DNA from: Actinobacteria bacterium IMCC25003
Lineage (GTDB): Bacteria > Actinomycetota > Actinomycetes > Nanopelagicales > Nanopelagicaceae
Direction: 5' to 3'
NCBI GenBank assembly: GCA_002284855.1
Contig: CP015603.1
Span: forward strand, 558,001 to 622,000
Length of the DNA: 64,000 nt
The translations under genes were made by a program, and so were the position numbers. This document shows positions 30,578-38,961 of this stretch, one piece after another. The notes below the pieces were generated by a model. The model did not search any database, had not been told where the DNA came from, and was given only the letters and a program-made list of their open reading frames with translations. Every line of letters starts with the position of its first letter. The first letter of the stretch is position 1.

Positions 30578-31789
30578 ATGTCCTTTAAGGAACTCGACAT
30601 ATATGGACACGCCCTCGACGTTATTGAAGAGTATTTTCAAGGCCTTTTTTCAGGCGAACTCGGTCTTAGTTCTATTCGGGGAGGGCAGACGGCTGCAAAT
30701 AAGGCACTTGCCGAATTAGATATCACCCTATATGCAGACCAACGTTCTGAAGTGCTGCCGCTAGAACGCCGCGGCGCAACAGGTTTATCTCCATACATCA
30801 GACATAACTTGCTCACTCTAGAACAGGTCTACCGAGCTGTAAAAGACGCCCCTTACAAAGATCGCGAAAAATTTCGAGATGAACTTTTTTGGCAAGAGTA
30901 TGCCCGTCACTTGTACGCTCGAGTCGGTGTTCAACTCTTCGAAAACCTTCGCTTTGATGCAAATTGGGAGACCGAAGGCGATGGTTGGAATCGCGATATG
31001 CATTGCATTGATCAGGTGATGCAGGAACTTGAGACTGATGGCTGGCTGGTGAATCAAACACGAATGTGGCTTGCTTCTCATTGGACAGTTCGTAATAACA
31101 AGGGCTGGTTACATGGCCAGGAAAGAATGTACCGAGGACTGATTGATGGGTCTCGCGCTGCCAATCTTTTAGGATGGCAATGGACTGCAGGCGCTGGAAC
31201 AGGAAAACCCTATGGATTTGCCCGATGGCAGGTTGAAAAACGCGCCCCTGGAATTTGTTTCAAATGCCCACTCAAAAAAGCCTGTCCAATCGAAGAATTT
31301 CCAGATGAAGTTTCTCTGCAACAGCGTAAGAAAAATCCGTTGCTTGACTCAGATATTGATAATGCACAGAGCTCAGGACCTGCCGAGCCCGAGATTCATG
31401 CTCAAGCAAAATTTGTTTTACTCACGGTAGATTCATTAGGAGATGCAGATCCAGCGCTAGCGGCAAACCCTGATTTGCCAGTTGTGTTTGTATTTAATGA
31501 AGAGGCGCTTCGAAAATTGCAGCTGAGTACAAGACGCATCGGTTTCTACATTGAGACCCTGAAGGATTTATCGACTCGCAGAAATCTCACCGTACTCCTT
31601 GGCAACCCATATAAATTTGCCGAAGAGAATGGTGTCGCAATTACCTTTGCGCCCGTTCCTTCATTTAAGAAGTTCAAAAATGTTGCTGAGCTCTATCCAT
31701 TCCCGTGGCTAAGAAGGCCACAAGGGGGCTCGGTAAGGAGTTATTCGTCTTGGCGAGGGAAAATCGATCCAAGTTCTAAGAAGAACTAA
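30578..31789 (+). CDS. Photolyase/cryptochrome-like protein with apparently permuted domains
   Basis: A 403-residue protein from the ATG at 30578. Residues about 35-225 match the FAD-binding helical domain of photolyases: ATGLSPYIRHNLLT, DELFWQEYARHLY, DGWLVNQTRMWLAS, LIDGSRAANLLGWQWTAG. In normal photolyases this domain is C-terminal. Here an alpha/beta segment with antenna-domain features follows it: DSLGDADPAL at 285-294, VVFVFNEEALRKLQ and RRIGFYIETLKDL. Between them lies CFKCPLKKAC (Cys227, 230, 236), with a fourth Cys at 143. The likely role is light-driven DNA repair or light sensing. The FAD domain is certain; the permutation and metal site are inference. Confidence 0.82.
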   Translation: MSFKELDIYGHALDVIEEYFQGLFSGELGLSSIRGGQTAANKALAELDITLYADQRSEVLPLERRGATGLSPYIRHNLLTLEQVYRAVKDAPYKDREKFRDELFWQEYARHLYARVGVQLFENLRFDANWETEGDGWNRDMHCIDQVMQELETDGWLVNQTRMWLASHWTVRNNKGWLHGQERMYRGLIDGSRAANLLGWQWTAGAGTGKPYGFARWQVEKRAPGICFKCPLKKACPIEEFPDEVSLQQRKKNPLLDSDIDNAQSSGPAEPEIHAQAKFVLLTVDSLGDADPALAANPDLPVVFVFNEEALRKLQLSTRRIGFYIETLKDLSTRRNLTVLLGNPYKFAEENGVAITFAPVPSFKKFKNVAELYPFPWLRRPQGGSVRSYSSWRGKIDPSSKKN

Positions 31790-31790
31790 G

Positions 31791-31863
31791 TGGGTTGTGA
31801 GGGACTCGAACCCCCGACCCGGTGATTAAGAGTCACCTGCTCTACCAACTGAGCTAACAACCC
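31791..31863 (-). tRNA. tRNA-Lys (anticodon CTT)
   Basis: The reverse strand gives a full cloverleaf with acceptor GGGTTGT/ACAACCC and D arm TAGCTCAGTTGGTAGAGCA. The anticodon stem GGTGA/TCACC encloses CTCTTAA, giving anticodon CTT. The T arm contains GGTTCGAGTCC. The discriminator is A and CCA is not encoded. It starts one base after the photolyase-like gene's stop. Confidence 0.96.
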
Positions 31864-31952
31864 ATTTAAACGCGGGAACGCTTAAATGCAGAGCCGACCT
31901 TACCAGCGCGGCGACCCTTGTCTAACCACGGGTCTGGCGCGAAGATAGTGAG

Positions 31953-32621
31953 ATGTCTCGCTGGGAAATACGGATAGCCGCACTTATTGGTGCGATGGTT
32001 GTTGGGTTTACCCCGTCGGCTACGACAGCGGCAGAACAGCAACCAGGGCTGGCTACAGCAGTACTTGAGACTCTTCCGGTCAAAGGGCGTGCACCAAAGA
32101 CGGGGTATACACGTGAGCAATTTGGGCAAGCCTGGGCTGATGTTGACCGCAATGGATGCGATACCCGCAACGATATTTTGAATCGGGATCTCACCGATGT
32201 TGTCTATAAACCGGGTACTCGAAATTGCGTCGTTCTATCTGGAACGTTGGTCGATCGATATTCAGGCGAGACCATCAACTTCGTTCGTGGAAATATCAGC
32301 AGCATGGAAGTTCAGATTGATCATATTGTTGCTCTGTCGAATGCTTGGCAGACAGGTGCGTTCAAGTTATCAGCAGAACAACGCAAGGCGCTCGCCAATG
32401 ATCCACTCAATCTCTTTGCAGTCAAAGGTCGACTGAATTCTCAGAAGGGCGATGGCGATGCCGCAACGTGGCTGCCACCTTTAAAGAGTTTTAGGTGCGC
32501 CTATGTAGCACAACAAATTGCGGTGAAGGCTAAGTATTCATTGTGGGTTGTGGCTCCCGAGAAAGCAGCGATGGTTTCAATCTTGGCGAAGTGCCCAACG
32601 CAGAAAGTTCCTGTTAGTTAG
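31953..32621 (+). CDS. Secreted HNH-type nuclease (DUF1524/GmrSD-like)
   Basis: A 222-residue protein with a signal peptide (core AALIGAMVVGF, likely cleavage near ATTAAE around residue 27). The mature part matches the secreted HNH/DUF1524 proteins of actinobacteria: YTREQFGQAWADVDRNGCDTRNDIL, the catalytic VQIDHIVALSNAWQTGA, and DPLNLFAVKGRLNSQKGD. The Asp-His pair and the Asn/His-like ending form the metal site. It probably degrades extracellular DNA for nutrients. Its 3' end overlaps the convergent SHMT-like gene by eight bases. Confidence 0.88.
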   Translation: MSRWEIRIAALIGAMVVGFTPSATTAAEQQPGLATAVLETLPVKGRAPKTGYTREQFGQAWADVDRNGCDTRNDILNRDLTDVVYKPGTRNCVVLSGTLVDRYSGETINFVRGNISSMEVQIDHIVALSNAWQTGAFKLSAEQRKALANDPLNLFAVKGRLNSQKGDGDAATWLPPLKSFRCAYVAQQIAVKAKYSLWVVAPEKAAMVSILAKCPTQKVPVS

Positions 32622-33966
32622 GAAGATCTACGGTGTAATGCACACCGCTAAATTGCTTACGCCACTCGGTGACTTCGCGTTGGATTGATGCAGAATCTGA
32701 TGCGCTATCAAGTGAGCGTGCAATGAAATCTGCAAGTTGATCCATGTGTTCGACCTTCATGCCTAGGCGCACGATTTCTGGAGTGCCGATACGAAGACCA
32801 TTGAGATCTCCTTCGACAGCAGCAATAGGTAGCCCGATTCCGCATGCAAGCAAACCTGCGCTACCCATGCGCTTTGCTGCGGTCTGTCCGCCACCGTATG
32901 GCGCGGCAAGGATCGCGAATTGATGGGACATCGTGAAGCCTTTGTCGGCTGCGTAGATATTGACGCCGCGGTTCTGCAAGTTTTGAGCGAGTGCTTGTGA
33001 AGTCTTCACCATCATCTGCGCGTAATCTGCGCCAACGGCTTTCCAATCTTGAAGAGTGACGCCAAGAGCTGCAGTCTTTGCTGCATCGAAGTTGGCTGTG
33101 AGCCCTGGGTATGCGATTGCGTCGAGCTTCTGTGCGATTGCATCATCGTTGGTAACAATCAACCCACCTGCTGGTCCACCGAGTGACTTATACGTTGAAA
33201 AAGTCATGAGGTGAGCGCCTTCAACGAGCGGCTGTGGCCACACCTTTCCAGCGATCATTCCGCATAGGTGTGCCGCATCAAAGAGAACCTTTGCGCCGAC
33301 TTCATCAGCAATCTCGCGCACCTGTGCAATCGGGTGATGGAAGAGATTGAGTGAACCGCCAACAGTGATCAGTTGTGGCTTTACTTCATGAGCAAGTTTT
33401 CTTAGGGCATCGATATCGATGGTGTAGCCGGTTTCATCAACCGGAGCAGAGATTGTCTTTAATCTGTAGAGACCTGCTGATCCGCCTTTGTGGTGAGTGA
33501 CATGTCCGCCGATAGTTGCTGGGGGAGCGATGATGGTGTCGCCTGGTTCGGTGGTGGCCATAAATGCGTACAAGTTTGCAATGGCACCTGATGGAACACG
33601 GAATTCGGCGTAGGTAGAACCAAATACTTCACAGGCAAGTTCTTGAGTGATGATTTCAATCTGCTCGATTGCACCTAAACCTGTTTCGTACTTATCTCCA
33701 GGATGTCCAAGGGAGGCGCGAGACCCCATTCCGGATGCAAGGAGTTTTTCGGCGCGAGGATTGAGAATATTTGTTGCGGGGTTGAGGTTGATTCCTTCAA
33801 TATCGTGAAGACGATGGTTCTCTTGCGCAAGCTCTTCAATCCAACTTTGAACATCAGCACCTGACTTGGTATCTACTTGCGAAGCGATACGGGTGATGAT
33901 TTCTTGTGAAGCAGGTGTTGCCCAACCCGGAGTCTTTAGGGCTTGGGTTTTAAGAGACTGTGTCAT
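32614..33966 (-). CDS. Serine hydroxymethyltransferase-like PLP enzyme, divergent
   Basis: A 450-residue fold-type I PLP enzyme of the GlyA/SHMT family. The PLP Asp is in LFDAAHLCGM, the PLP lysine in TFSTYKSLGGPAGG, and the carboxylate Arg in LRIGTPEIVRLGM. The substrate region differs from standard GlyA: where E. coli has YAEGYPGKRYYGG, this protein reads SLGHPGDKYETGL, so the glutamate equivalent to E. coli Glu57 is a Leu and one of the paired tyrosines is a Glu. It may act on another amino acid or without folate. It is the last gene of an operon with glnK and amtB. Confidence 0.8.
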   Translation of the reverse strand: MTQSLKTQALKTPGWATPASQEIITRIASQVDTKSGADVQSWIEELAQENHRLHDIEGINLNPATNILNPRAEKLLASGMGSRASLGHPGDKYETGLGAIEQIEIITQELACEVFGSTYAEFRVPSGAIANLYAFMATTEPGDTIIAPPATIGGHVTHHKGGSAGLYRLKTISAPVDETGYTIDIDALRKLAHEVKPQLITVGGSLNLFHHPIAQVREIADEVGAKVLFDAAHLCGMIAGKVWPQPLVEGAHLMTFSTYKSLGGPAGGLIVTNDDAIAQKLDAIAYPGLTANFDAAKTAALGVTLQDWKAVGADYAQMMVKTSQALAQNLQNRGVNIYAADKGFTMSHQFAILAAPYGGGQTAAKRMGSAGLLACGIGLPIAAVEGDLNGLRIGTPEIVRLGMKVEHMDQLADFIARSLDSASDSASIQREVTEWRKQFSGVHYTVDLPN

Positions 33967-33974
33967 GCACTTTA

Positions 33975-34322
<348 letters not shown>

Positions 34323-35591
34323 TTAGTAGCGGTTTGAATTTCCGGTGATGTCGTAGGCAGATTCTGCGTGGAACGTTGTATCCAAGCCGGTGAGTTCGTC
34401 ATCGCGGTAGACGCGGAATCCGATGGTCTTTTGAATAACAGTTGCGATAAGCCATGTTGCGGCAAATGAGAAGAGAGCCACGACAACAAGTGCAATCAGC
34501 TGTCGGTTGAGCTGAGTAGTTCCACCGTTAAAGAAGAGGCCATTTGCGCCTGCTTCATTTGCTGTAACAGTTGCAAGTAAGCCAATCGCAATCATTCCGA
34601 GAATTCCGCCAACGCCGTGAACACCGACAACGTCGAGTGAATCGTCGTAGCCAAACTTATATTTGCGTGTCACGGCCCATGCAGAGACAACACCCGCGAT
34701 GAGTCCGAGAATCAGTGCGCCAAGCGGATTGAGGTAACCACAGGCAGGTGTAATTGCTACAGCGCCAGCTACGGCTCCTGATGCAACACCAAGAGTGGTT
34801 GCCTTTCCATCGCGCTTCTTCTCGTAAGCGACCCATGTCATCGCAGCAGCAGCTGTTGCAATCTGAGTATTAATCATCGCTGTCGCAGCAAGAGAACCTG
34901 CGGAGAGCGCTGATCCTGCGTTAAATCCAAACCATCCGAACCAGAGCATTCCGGCGCCGAGAAGTACGAGCGGCATATTGTGTGGGCGCATGGGATCGCG
35001 CTTAAATCCGTCGCGCTTTCCGAGAACGAGTGCAAGTGCAAGTGCAGCAGCGCCTGAGTTAATTTCAACAACAGTTCCGCCGGCAAAGTCGAGGGCCTTG
35101 AGCCTGTCGATGATCCATCCGCCTTCACCGTTCTGTGCCGCAAATGCCCAGTGAGCAACAGGGAGGTAGACCAGCGTGATCCATACGCCAACGAAGAGAA
35201 CCCATGATCCGTACTTCGCACGGTCTGCAATTGCACCAGAAAGAAGTGCGACAGTAATAATTGCAAAAGTTAATTGGAACATTGCGAAGGCAAGAACTGG
35301 AATCTGGTGACCTTCTGGGCCAGTAACTTGATCTAAAGTATTGCCAAGACCTAAGTGGTCAAAGCTACCGATAAGGCCGCCATTGGATTTACCGAAGGCG
35401 AGTGAGTAACCGTAGAGAACCCAGATAATGGTTGTGACTCCCATTGCAGCGAATGACATCATCATCATGTTGAGCGCTGACTTGGCGCGGACCATTCCGC
35501 CGTAAAAGATTGCCAGACCTGGCGTCATAAAGAGAACAAGTGCTGCGCTAGCTAGAACCCATGCGGTATCGCCGCTATTGATTGCCTGCAT
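34323..35591 (-). CDS. amtB: Ammonium transporter
   Basis: A 422-residue Amt channel with 11 or so membrane helices. It begins INSGDTAWVLASAALVLFMTPG with the hallmark FMTPGLAIFYGGM. Other family motifs are PVAHWAF, AGSALSAGSL and VVGVHGVGGILGM with the pore histidine. It starts two bases after the ppa stop and its ribosome site GGAGA lies in the end of ppa. The glnK gene follows after nine bases. The operon implies regulation by nitrogen status, but I see no clear GlnR box upstream of ppa. Confidence 0.95.
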   Translation of the reverse strand: MQAINSGDTAWVLASAALVLFMTPGLAIFYGGMVRAKSALNMMMMSFAAMGVTTIIWVLYGYSLAFGKSNGGLIGSFDHLGLGNTLDQVTGPEGHQIPVLAFAMFQLTFAIITVALLSGAIADRAKYGSWVLFVGVWITLVYLPVAHWAFAAQNGEGGWIIDRLKALDFAGGTVVEINSGAAALALALVLGKRDGFKRDPMRPHNMPLVLLGAGMLWFGWFGFNAGSALSAGSLAATAMINTQIATAAAAMTWVAYEKKRDGKATTLGVASGAVAGAVAITPACGYLNPLGALILGLIAGVVSAWAVTRKYKFGYDDSLDVVGVHGVGGILGMIAIGLLATVTANEAGANGLFFNGGTTQLNRQLIALVVVALFSFAATWLIATVIQKTIGFRVYRDDELTGLDTTFHAESAYDITGNSNRY

Positions 35592-35593
35592 TG

Positions 35594-36079
35594 TTAATGA
35601 GTCTCCTTATAACGTGCGTATGAAGCTTGAATCTCCAGTTCTGCTGCATCGTGGCCAACCCAGTCGCCACCGTGCACTTCTTTACCTGGTTCGAGGGTCT
35701 TATAGACCTCGAAGAAGTGCTTGATTTCATCGAGTTCGTATGAAGGGACATCTGACAAATCTTTGAGGTTGTTCTTGCGAATATCACCAGCTGCTACACA
35801 GAGGAGCTTGTCGTCGCCGCCCTTTTCATCGGTCATGCGGAACATTCCGATTACGCGACAAGAAACTACGCAGCCAGGAAAAGTTGGCTCATCAAGCATG
35901 ATCAAGGCATCGAGTGGATCGCCATCATTAGAGAGAGTGTTCTTTACAAAGCCGTAGTCGTGCGGGAATCGTGTCGCGGTAAAGAGCATGCGGTCGAGAC
36001 GGACTTCGTGAGTGTCGTGATTGATTTCGTACTTATTGCGTGATCCTGCGGGAATTTCAACAACAACGTCGAAGATCAT
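35594..36079 (-). CDS. ppa: Inorganic pyrophosphatase
   Basis: A 161-residue family I pyrophosphatase that hydrolyses PPi to phosphate. Substrate and metal motifs visible are EIPAGSRNKYEI near the start, YGFVKNTLSNDGDPLDALIM with the DxxD-type metal Asp residues, and the KD pair of DEKGGDDKLL. The size fits the bacterial hexameric form. It is the first gene of the ppa-amtB-glnK-SHMT-like operon, an uncommon partner for amtB. Confidence 0.96.
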   Translation of the reverse strand: MIFDVVVEIPAGSRNKYEINHDTHEVRLDRMLFTATRFPHDYGFVKNTLSNDGDPLDALIMLDEPTFPGCVVSCRVIGMFRMTDEKGGDDKLLCVAAGDIRKNNLKDLSDVPSYELDEIKHFFEVYKTLEPGKEVHGGDWVGHDAAELEIQASYARYKETH

Positions 36080-36131
36080 ATGAACCGACTCTCTAGATAA
36101 ATAGGTACTACAAATTGTTACTGGAAATACT

Positions 36132-36208
36132 TGGGGTGAACGACGGGGCTCGAACCCGCGACATCTCGGACCACAACCGAGTGCTCTACCAGCTGAGCTA
36201 CGCCCACC
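36132..36208 (-). tRNA. tRNA-His (anticodon GTG)
   Basis: The reverse strand gives a cloverleaf with G at position -1 facing C73, the identity element of tRNA-His. The anticodon stem CTCGG/CCGAG encloses TTGTGGT, giving anticodon GTG. The T arm has GGTTCGAGCCC. CCA appears to be encoded (36132-36134). It lies between ppa and orn. Confidence 0.96.
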
Positions 36209-36229
36209 ATGTGCTGTGCGGGAGCTACT

Positions 36230-36814
36230 TTACCCGTTCGACTCTTCGCTGGTCGAATTGGTTGCGCCTCCAATGAAGAGGCTCTGGCGGTAATAGGCCA
36301 ATTCCGCGATGGAATCACGAATATCGCCAAGGGCGCGGTGATTGCCAGTCTTAGCCGGGGCGGCGAAGTAGGTCTTTGGGTACCAGCGACGGGCGAGCTC
36401 TTTTATCGATGAAACATCGATGGTGCGGTAATGAAGGTACTCATTTAATTTCACCATATCTCGAGCGATGAAATTGCGATCGACAGATACGGAATTTCCG
36501 GCAAGAGGTGATTTACCTGGTTCGGTACCAGCTGATTGCAGGTAAGCAAGAATCTGCTCTTCAGCCGCCGACATCGAAATACCGTGAGGAATCTCGGTGA
36601 TGAGACCAGAAGATGTATGCATCTCACGGACAAAATCATTCATGGAATCAAGTTGGCCTTGCGTTGCATGGATGACAACATCCACGCCATCACCAATCAC
36701 ATTCAATTCAGAGTCGGTGACGAGGACCGCGATTTCTACGAGAGCATCGGTCGCTAAATCGAGCCCCGTCATTTCGCAATCTATCCAGATGAGGTGTGGC
36801 AATACGGCAGTCAT
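36230..36814 (-). CDS. orn: Oligoribonuclease
   Basis: A 194-residue DEDD-family 3'-5' exonuclease that clears dinucleotides from RNA decay. The first exonuclease motif is WIDCEMTGLD with Asp and Glu. SVDRNFIARDM and the final HRALGDIRDSIAEL hold the other metal-binding and His/Asp residues. Length is typical. The gene runs away from the pst operon, sharing a 108-base divergent region with it. Confidence 0.95.
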   Translation of the reverse strand: MTAVLPHLIWIDCEMTGLDLATDALVEIAVLVTDSELNVIGDGVDVVIHATQGQLDSMNDFVREMHTSSGLITEIPHGISMSAAEEQILAYLQSAGTEPGKSPLAGNSVSVDRNFIARDMVKLNEYLHYRTIDVSSIKELARRWYPKTYFAAPAKTGNHRALGDIRDSIAELAYYRQSLFIGGATNSTSEESNG

Positions 36815-36850
36815 AGGCTGAGGGTAAGGGCTATGAGCGCGAGGGTGATA

Positions 36851-36883
36851 ATTCAGGGTTCGTTCACCTTCTGTTCACTTTCA
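36851..36883 (+). promoter_or_regulatory. PHO-box-like tandem 11-base repeats upstream of pstC
   Basis: Three 11-base units lie head to tail: ATTCAGGGTTC (36851-36861), GTTCACCTTCT (36862-36872) and GTTCACTTTCA (36873-36883). The last two match the GTTCAYY core of the PhoP binding repeat described in Streptomyces. The block ends about 40 bases before the pstC start. It predicts induction of the pst operon under phosphate limitation. Confidence 0.75.
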
Positions 36884-36922
36884 GGACTTCTTTTTTACAC
36901 GGGTTAGATGAAGGATGCGTGC

Positions 36923-37909
36923 ATGTCAATTGATGCTCCCGTGAAGGTGACGCCGCCAGCTCGCAAGATTACGACTAAGCCACGCGTATCCGATCAGATA
37001 TTTCGAGCAATCGTAACTACATTTAGTTTTTCGGCTCTACTCATTCTTTCGCTTATTGCGCTTTTCTTGCTCTCCAAAGGATTCACAACTTTGAAAGAGC
37101 AAGGTTTTGGTTTTATTACCAACTTTGAATGGTCTGTTTTTGTCGATGAAAATGGTGTGGAGAAAGCAACATTTGGGCTGCAAGCGATGTTGCTCGGCAC
37201 GCTAGTAATTTCGATCATCGCACTGGTTATTGCAGTTCCACTCTCTGTATTGACCGCTCTCTTCTTAACTTTTTATGCACCAGACCGCGTAAAGAGAATT
37301 CTTGTAACAATCATCGACTTGATGGCAGCCTTTCCTTCAATTCTTTATGGCTTGTGGGGATTCTTTGTGCTTATGCCGATGGCGGAGTATTGGGCTAAGT
37401 TAATTCATAAATGGCTTGGATGGATTTACATCTTTGACGTTCCAGATCCGATTTACACCCGCTCACCATTTATTGCAGGTTTAGTCCTTTCTGTCATGAT
37501 CATTCCAATCATCACTTCGGTATCGCGAGAAGTCTTTTCTCAAACCCCACTAGATCGTATTCAAGCTGCCTACGCTCTTGGTGCTACAAAGTGGGGAATG
37601 ATCCGCGCCGTGGTGCTTCCCTTCGGTGCGGGTGGAGTTGTTGGAGGTTCAATGCTTGGACTTGGACGCGCTTTTGGTGAAACAGTCGCGGTCTTCTCAG
37701 TTCTCAACATTGTCTTCCGCACCAATTTCCAAATTCTCTTTACTCAAGGTGGAAACGTCGCTTCCATGATCATCCAAAAATGGGGAGAAGCTGGCCCTTC
37801 TGAAGTCAGTGCTCTAATGGCTGCAGGTCTCGTGTTATTTATTCTCACTCTGTTGGTCAATTTCCTTGCAAACTACGTCGTCACCAAGACAGTTAAGTCA
37901 GGTCGCTAA
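36923..37909 (+). CDS. pstC: Phosphate ABC transporter permease PstC
   Basis: A 328-residue permease from the ATG at 36923, preceded by AAGGA at 36911-36915; an ATG at 36908 would add five residues. There are six or so membrane helices, and the ABC-coupling loop reads YALGATKWGMIRAVVLPFGAGG. PstC and PstA form the inner-membrane pore for phosphate. PHO-box-like repeats precede it and pstA follows after one base. The operon order here is pstC-pstA-pstB-pstS, with the binding protein last instead of first. Confidence 0.94.
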   Translation: MSIDAPVKVTPPARKITTKPRVSDQIFRAIVTTFSFSALLILSLIALFLLSKGFTTLKEQGFGFITNFEWSVFVDENGVEKATFGLQAMLLGTLVISIIALVIAVPLSVLTALFLTFYAPDRVKRILVTIIDLMAAFPSILYGLWGFFVLMPMAEYWAKLIHKWLGWIYIFDVPDPIYTRSPFIAGLVLSVMIIPIITSVSREVFSQTPLDRIQAAYALGATKWGMIRAVVLPFGAGGVVGGSMLGLGRAFGETVAVFSVLNIVFRTNFQILFTQGGNVASMIIQKWGEAGPSEVSALMAAGLVLFILTLLVNFLANYVVTKTVKSGR

Positions 37910-37910
37910 C

Positions 37911-38957
37911 ATGACAACTTCAACAGTTCAGAAGATGCGTCCATGGGCGGCAACGCCGAAAGATCGATTTATAACTGGCCTCTCCGTATTTATTAGTGCG
38001 GCGCTATCTGTCTTGATCGTTGCCGCCACCCCCATGAAGGGAAAGCTTGCCTACTTCGGACTCTTCTTCCTCGCCTGGTTCATTGTTGATTCAATTTTCG
38101 TAGCACGTCGAGGTGGCGCTAAAGGTGTACGCGATGGGTTGGCAGCAAAGGTCACATTGCTAGGTGGAATCATTGTATGCATGGTTGTTTTTTCAATTTT
38201 GTGGGCAACCATTTCTCGTGGCTTAAAAGGTCTCAACTTAGAATTCTTCACTTCAAATATGCGCAACGCATCACTCTTTGACCCAATCGGAAAAGGTGGA
38301 ATCCTCCACGCAATCTTGGGTACCTTGATGCTCATCACCATTGCAGTGGTTATCTCAGTGCCGATGGGAATCTTAACTGCGCTTTACCTCACCGAAATCA
38401 AAGGAAAAGCTGCACCGCTCATCCAGTTCCTCGTTCAAGCGATGTCCGGAGTGCCATCTGTGGTTGCGGGTCTCTTTATTTATGCAGCGATTATTCTTAA
38501 TACGCCACTTCGTTCTTCTGCATTCCTAGGCGGTCTCGCACTTACTATCTTGATGGTTCCTACCGTCACCCGAACTGCTCAGGAAGTACTCAACCTTGTT
38601 CCACGCGATCTCCGTGAAGCTGGGTTGGCAATGGGTGCTACTCAGTGGAAGACCGTCGCGCTCGTGGTTGTTCCAGCTGCCCGCAGCGGTCTTATTACGG
38701 CGACCATTCTGGGGGTTGCTCGCATCGCTGGAGAAACAGCACCACTTCTCTTCACAGTAGGAGTCTTCGACTCTTACAATTTCAATCCATTTAAGGGCGA
38801 TCAGGGAACCATCCCAACAGTTGTTTGGAGAGGATTGCTCGGAGGCACTCCAGAATCGATTCAGCGTGCATGGTCAGCAATCCTTGTGTTGCTCATTGTT
38901 GTTCTCATTATGTTTGTAGCGGCACGAACCCTTGGCTCAAGGTCATCGAAGAATTAA
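37911..38957 (+). CDS. pstA: Phosphate ABC transporter permease PstA
   Basis: A 348-residue permease from the ATG at 37911; an ATG at 37866 overlaps pstC and would add 15 residues. There are two additional hydrophobic helices in the first 110 residues, then the common PstA core, with the coupling loop GLAMGATQWKTVALVVVPAARSG. It pairs with PstC and the ATPase PstB. The added N-terminal helices make it longer than the usual 280-300 residues. pstB starts four bases downstream. Confidence 0.93.
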   Translation: MTTSTVQKMRPWAATPKDRFITGLSVFISAALSVLIVAATPMKGKLAYFGLFFLAWFIVDSIFVARRGGAKGVRDGLAAKVTLLGGIIVCMVVFSILWATISRGLKGLNLEFFTSNMRNASLFDPIGKGGILHAILGTLMLITIAVVISVPMGILTALYLTEIKGKAAPLIQFLVQAMSGVPSVVAGLFIYAAIILNTPLRSSAFLGGLALTILMVPTVTRTAQEVLNLVPRDLREAGLAMGATQWKTVALVVVPAARSGLITATILGVARIAGETAPLLFTVGVFDSYNFNPFKGDQGTIPTVVWRGLLGGTPESIQRAWSAILVLLIVVLIMFVAARTLGSRSSKN

Positions 38958-38961
38958 ATAA

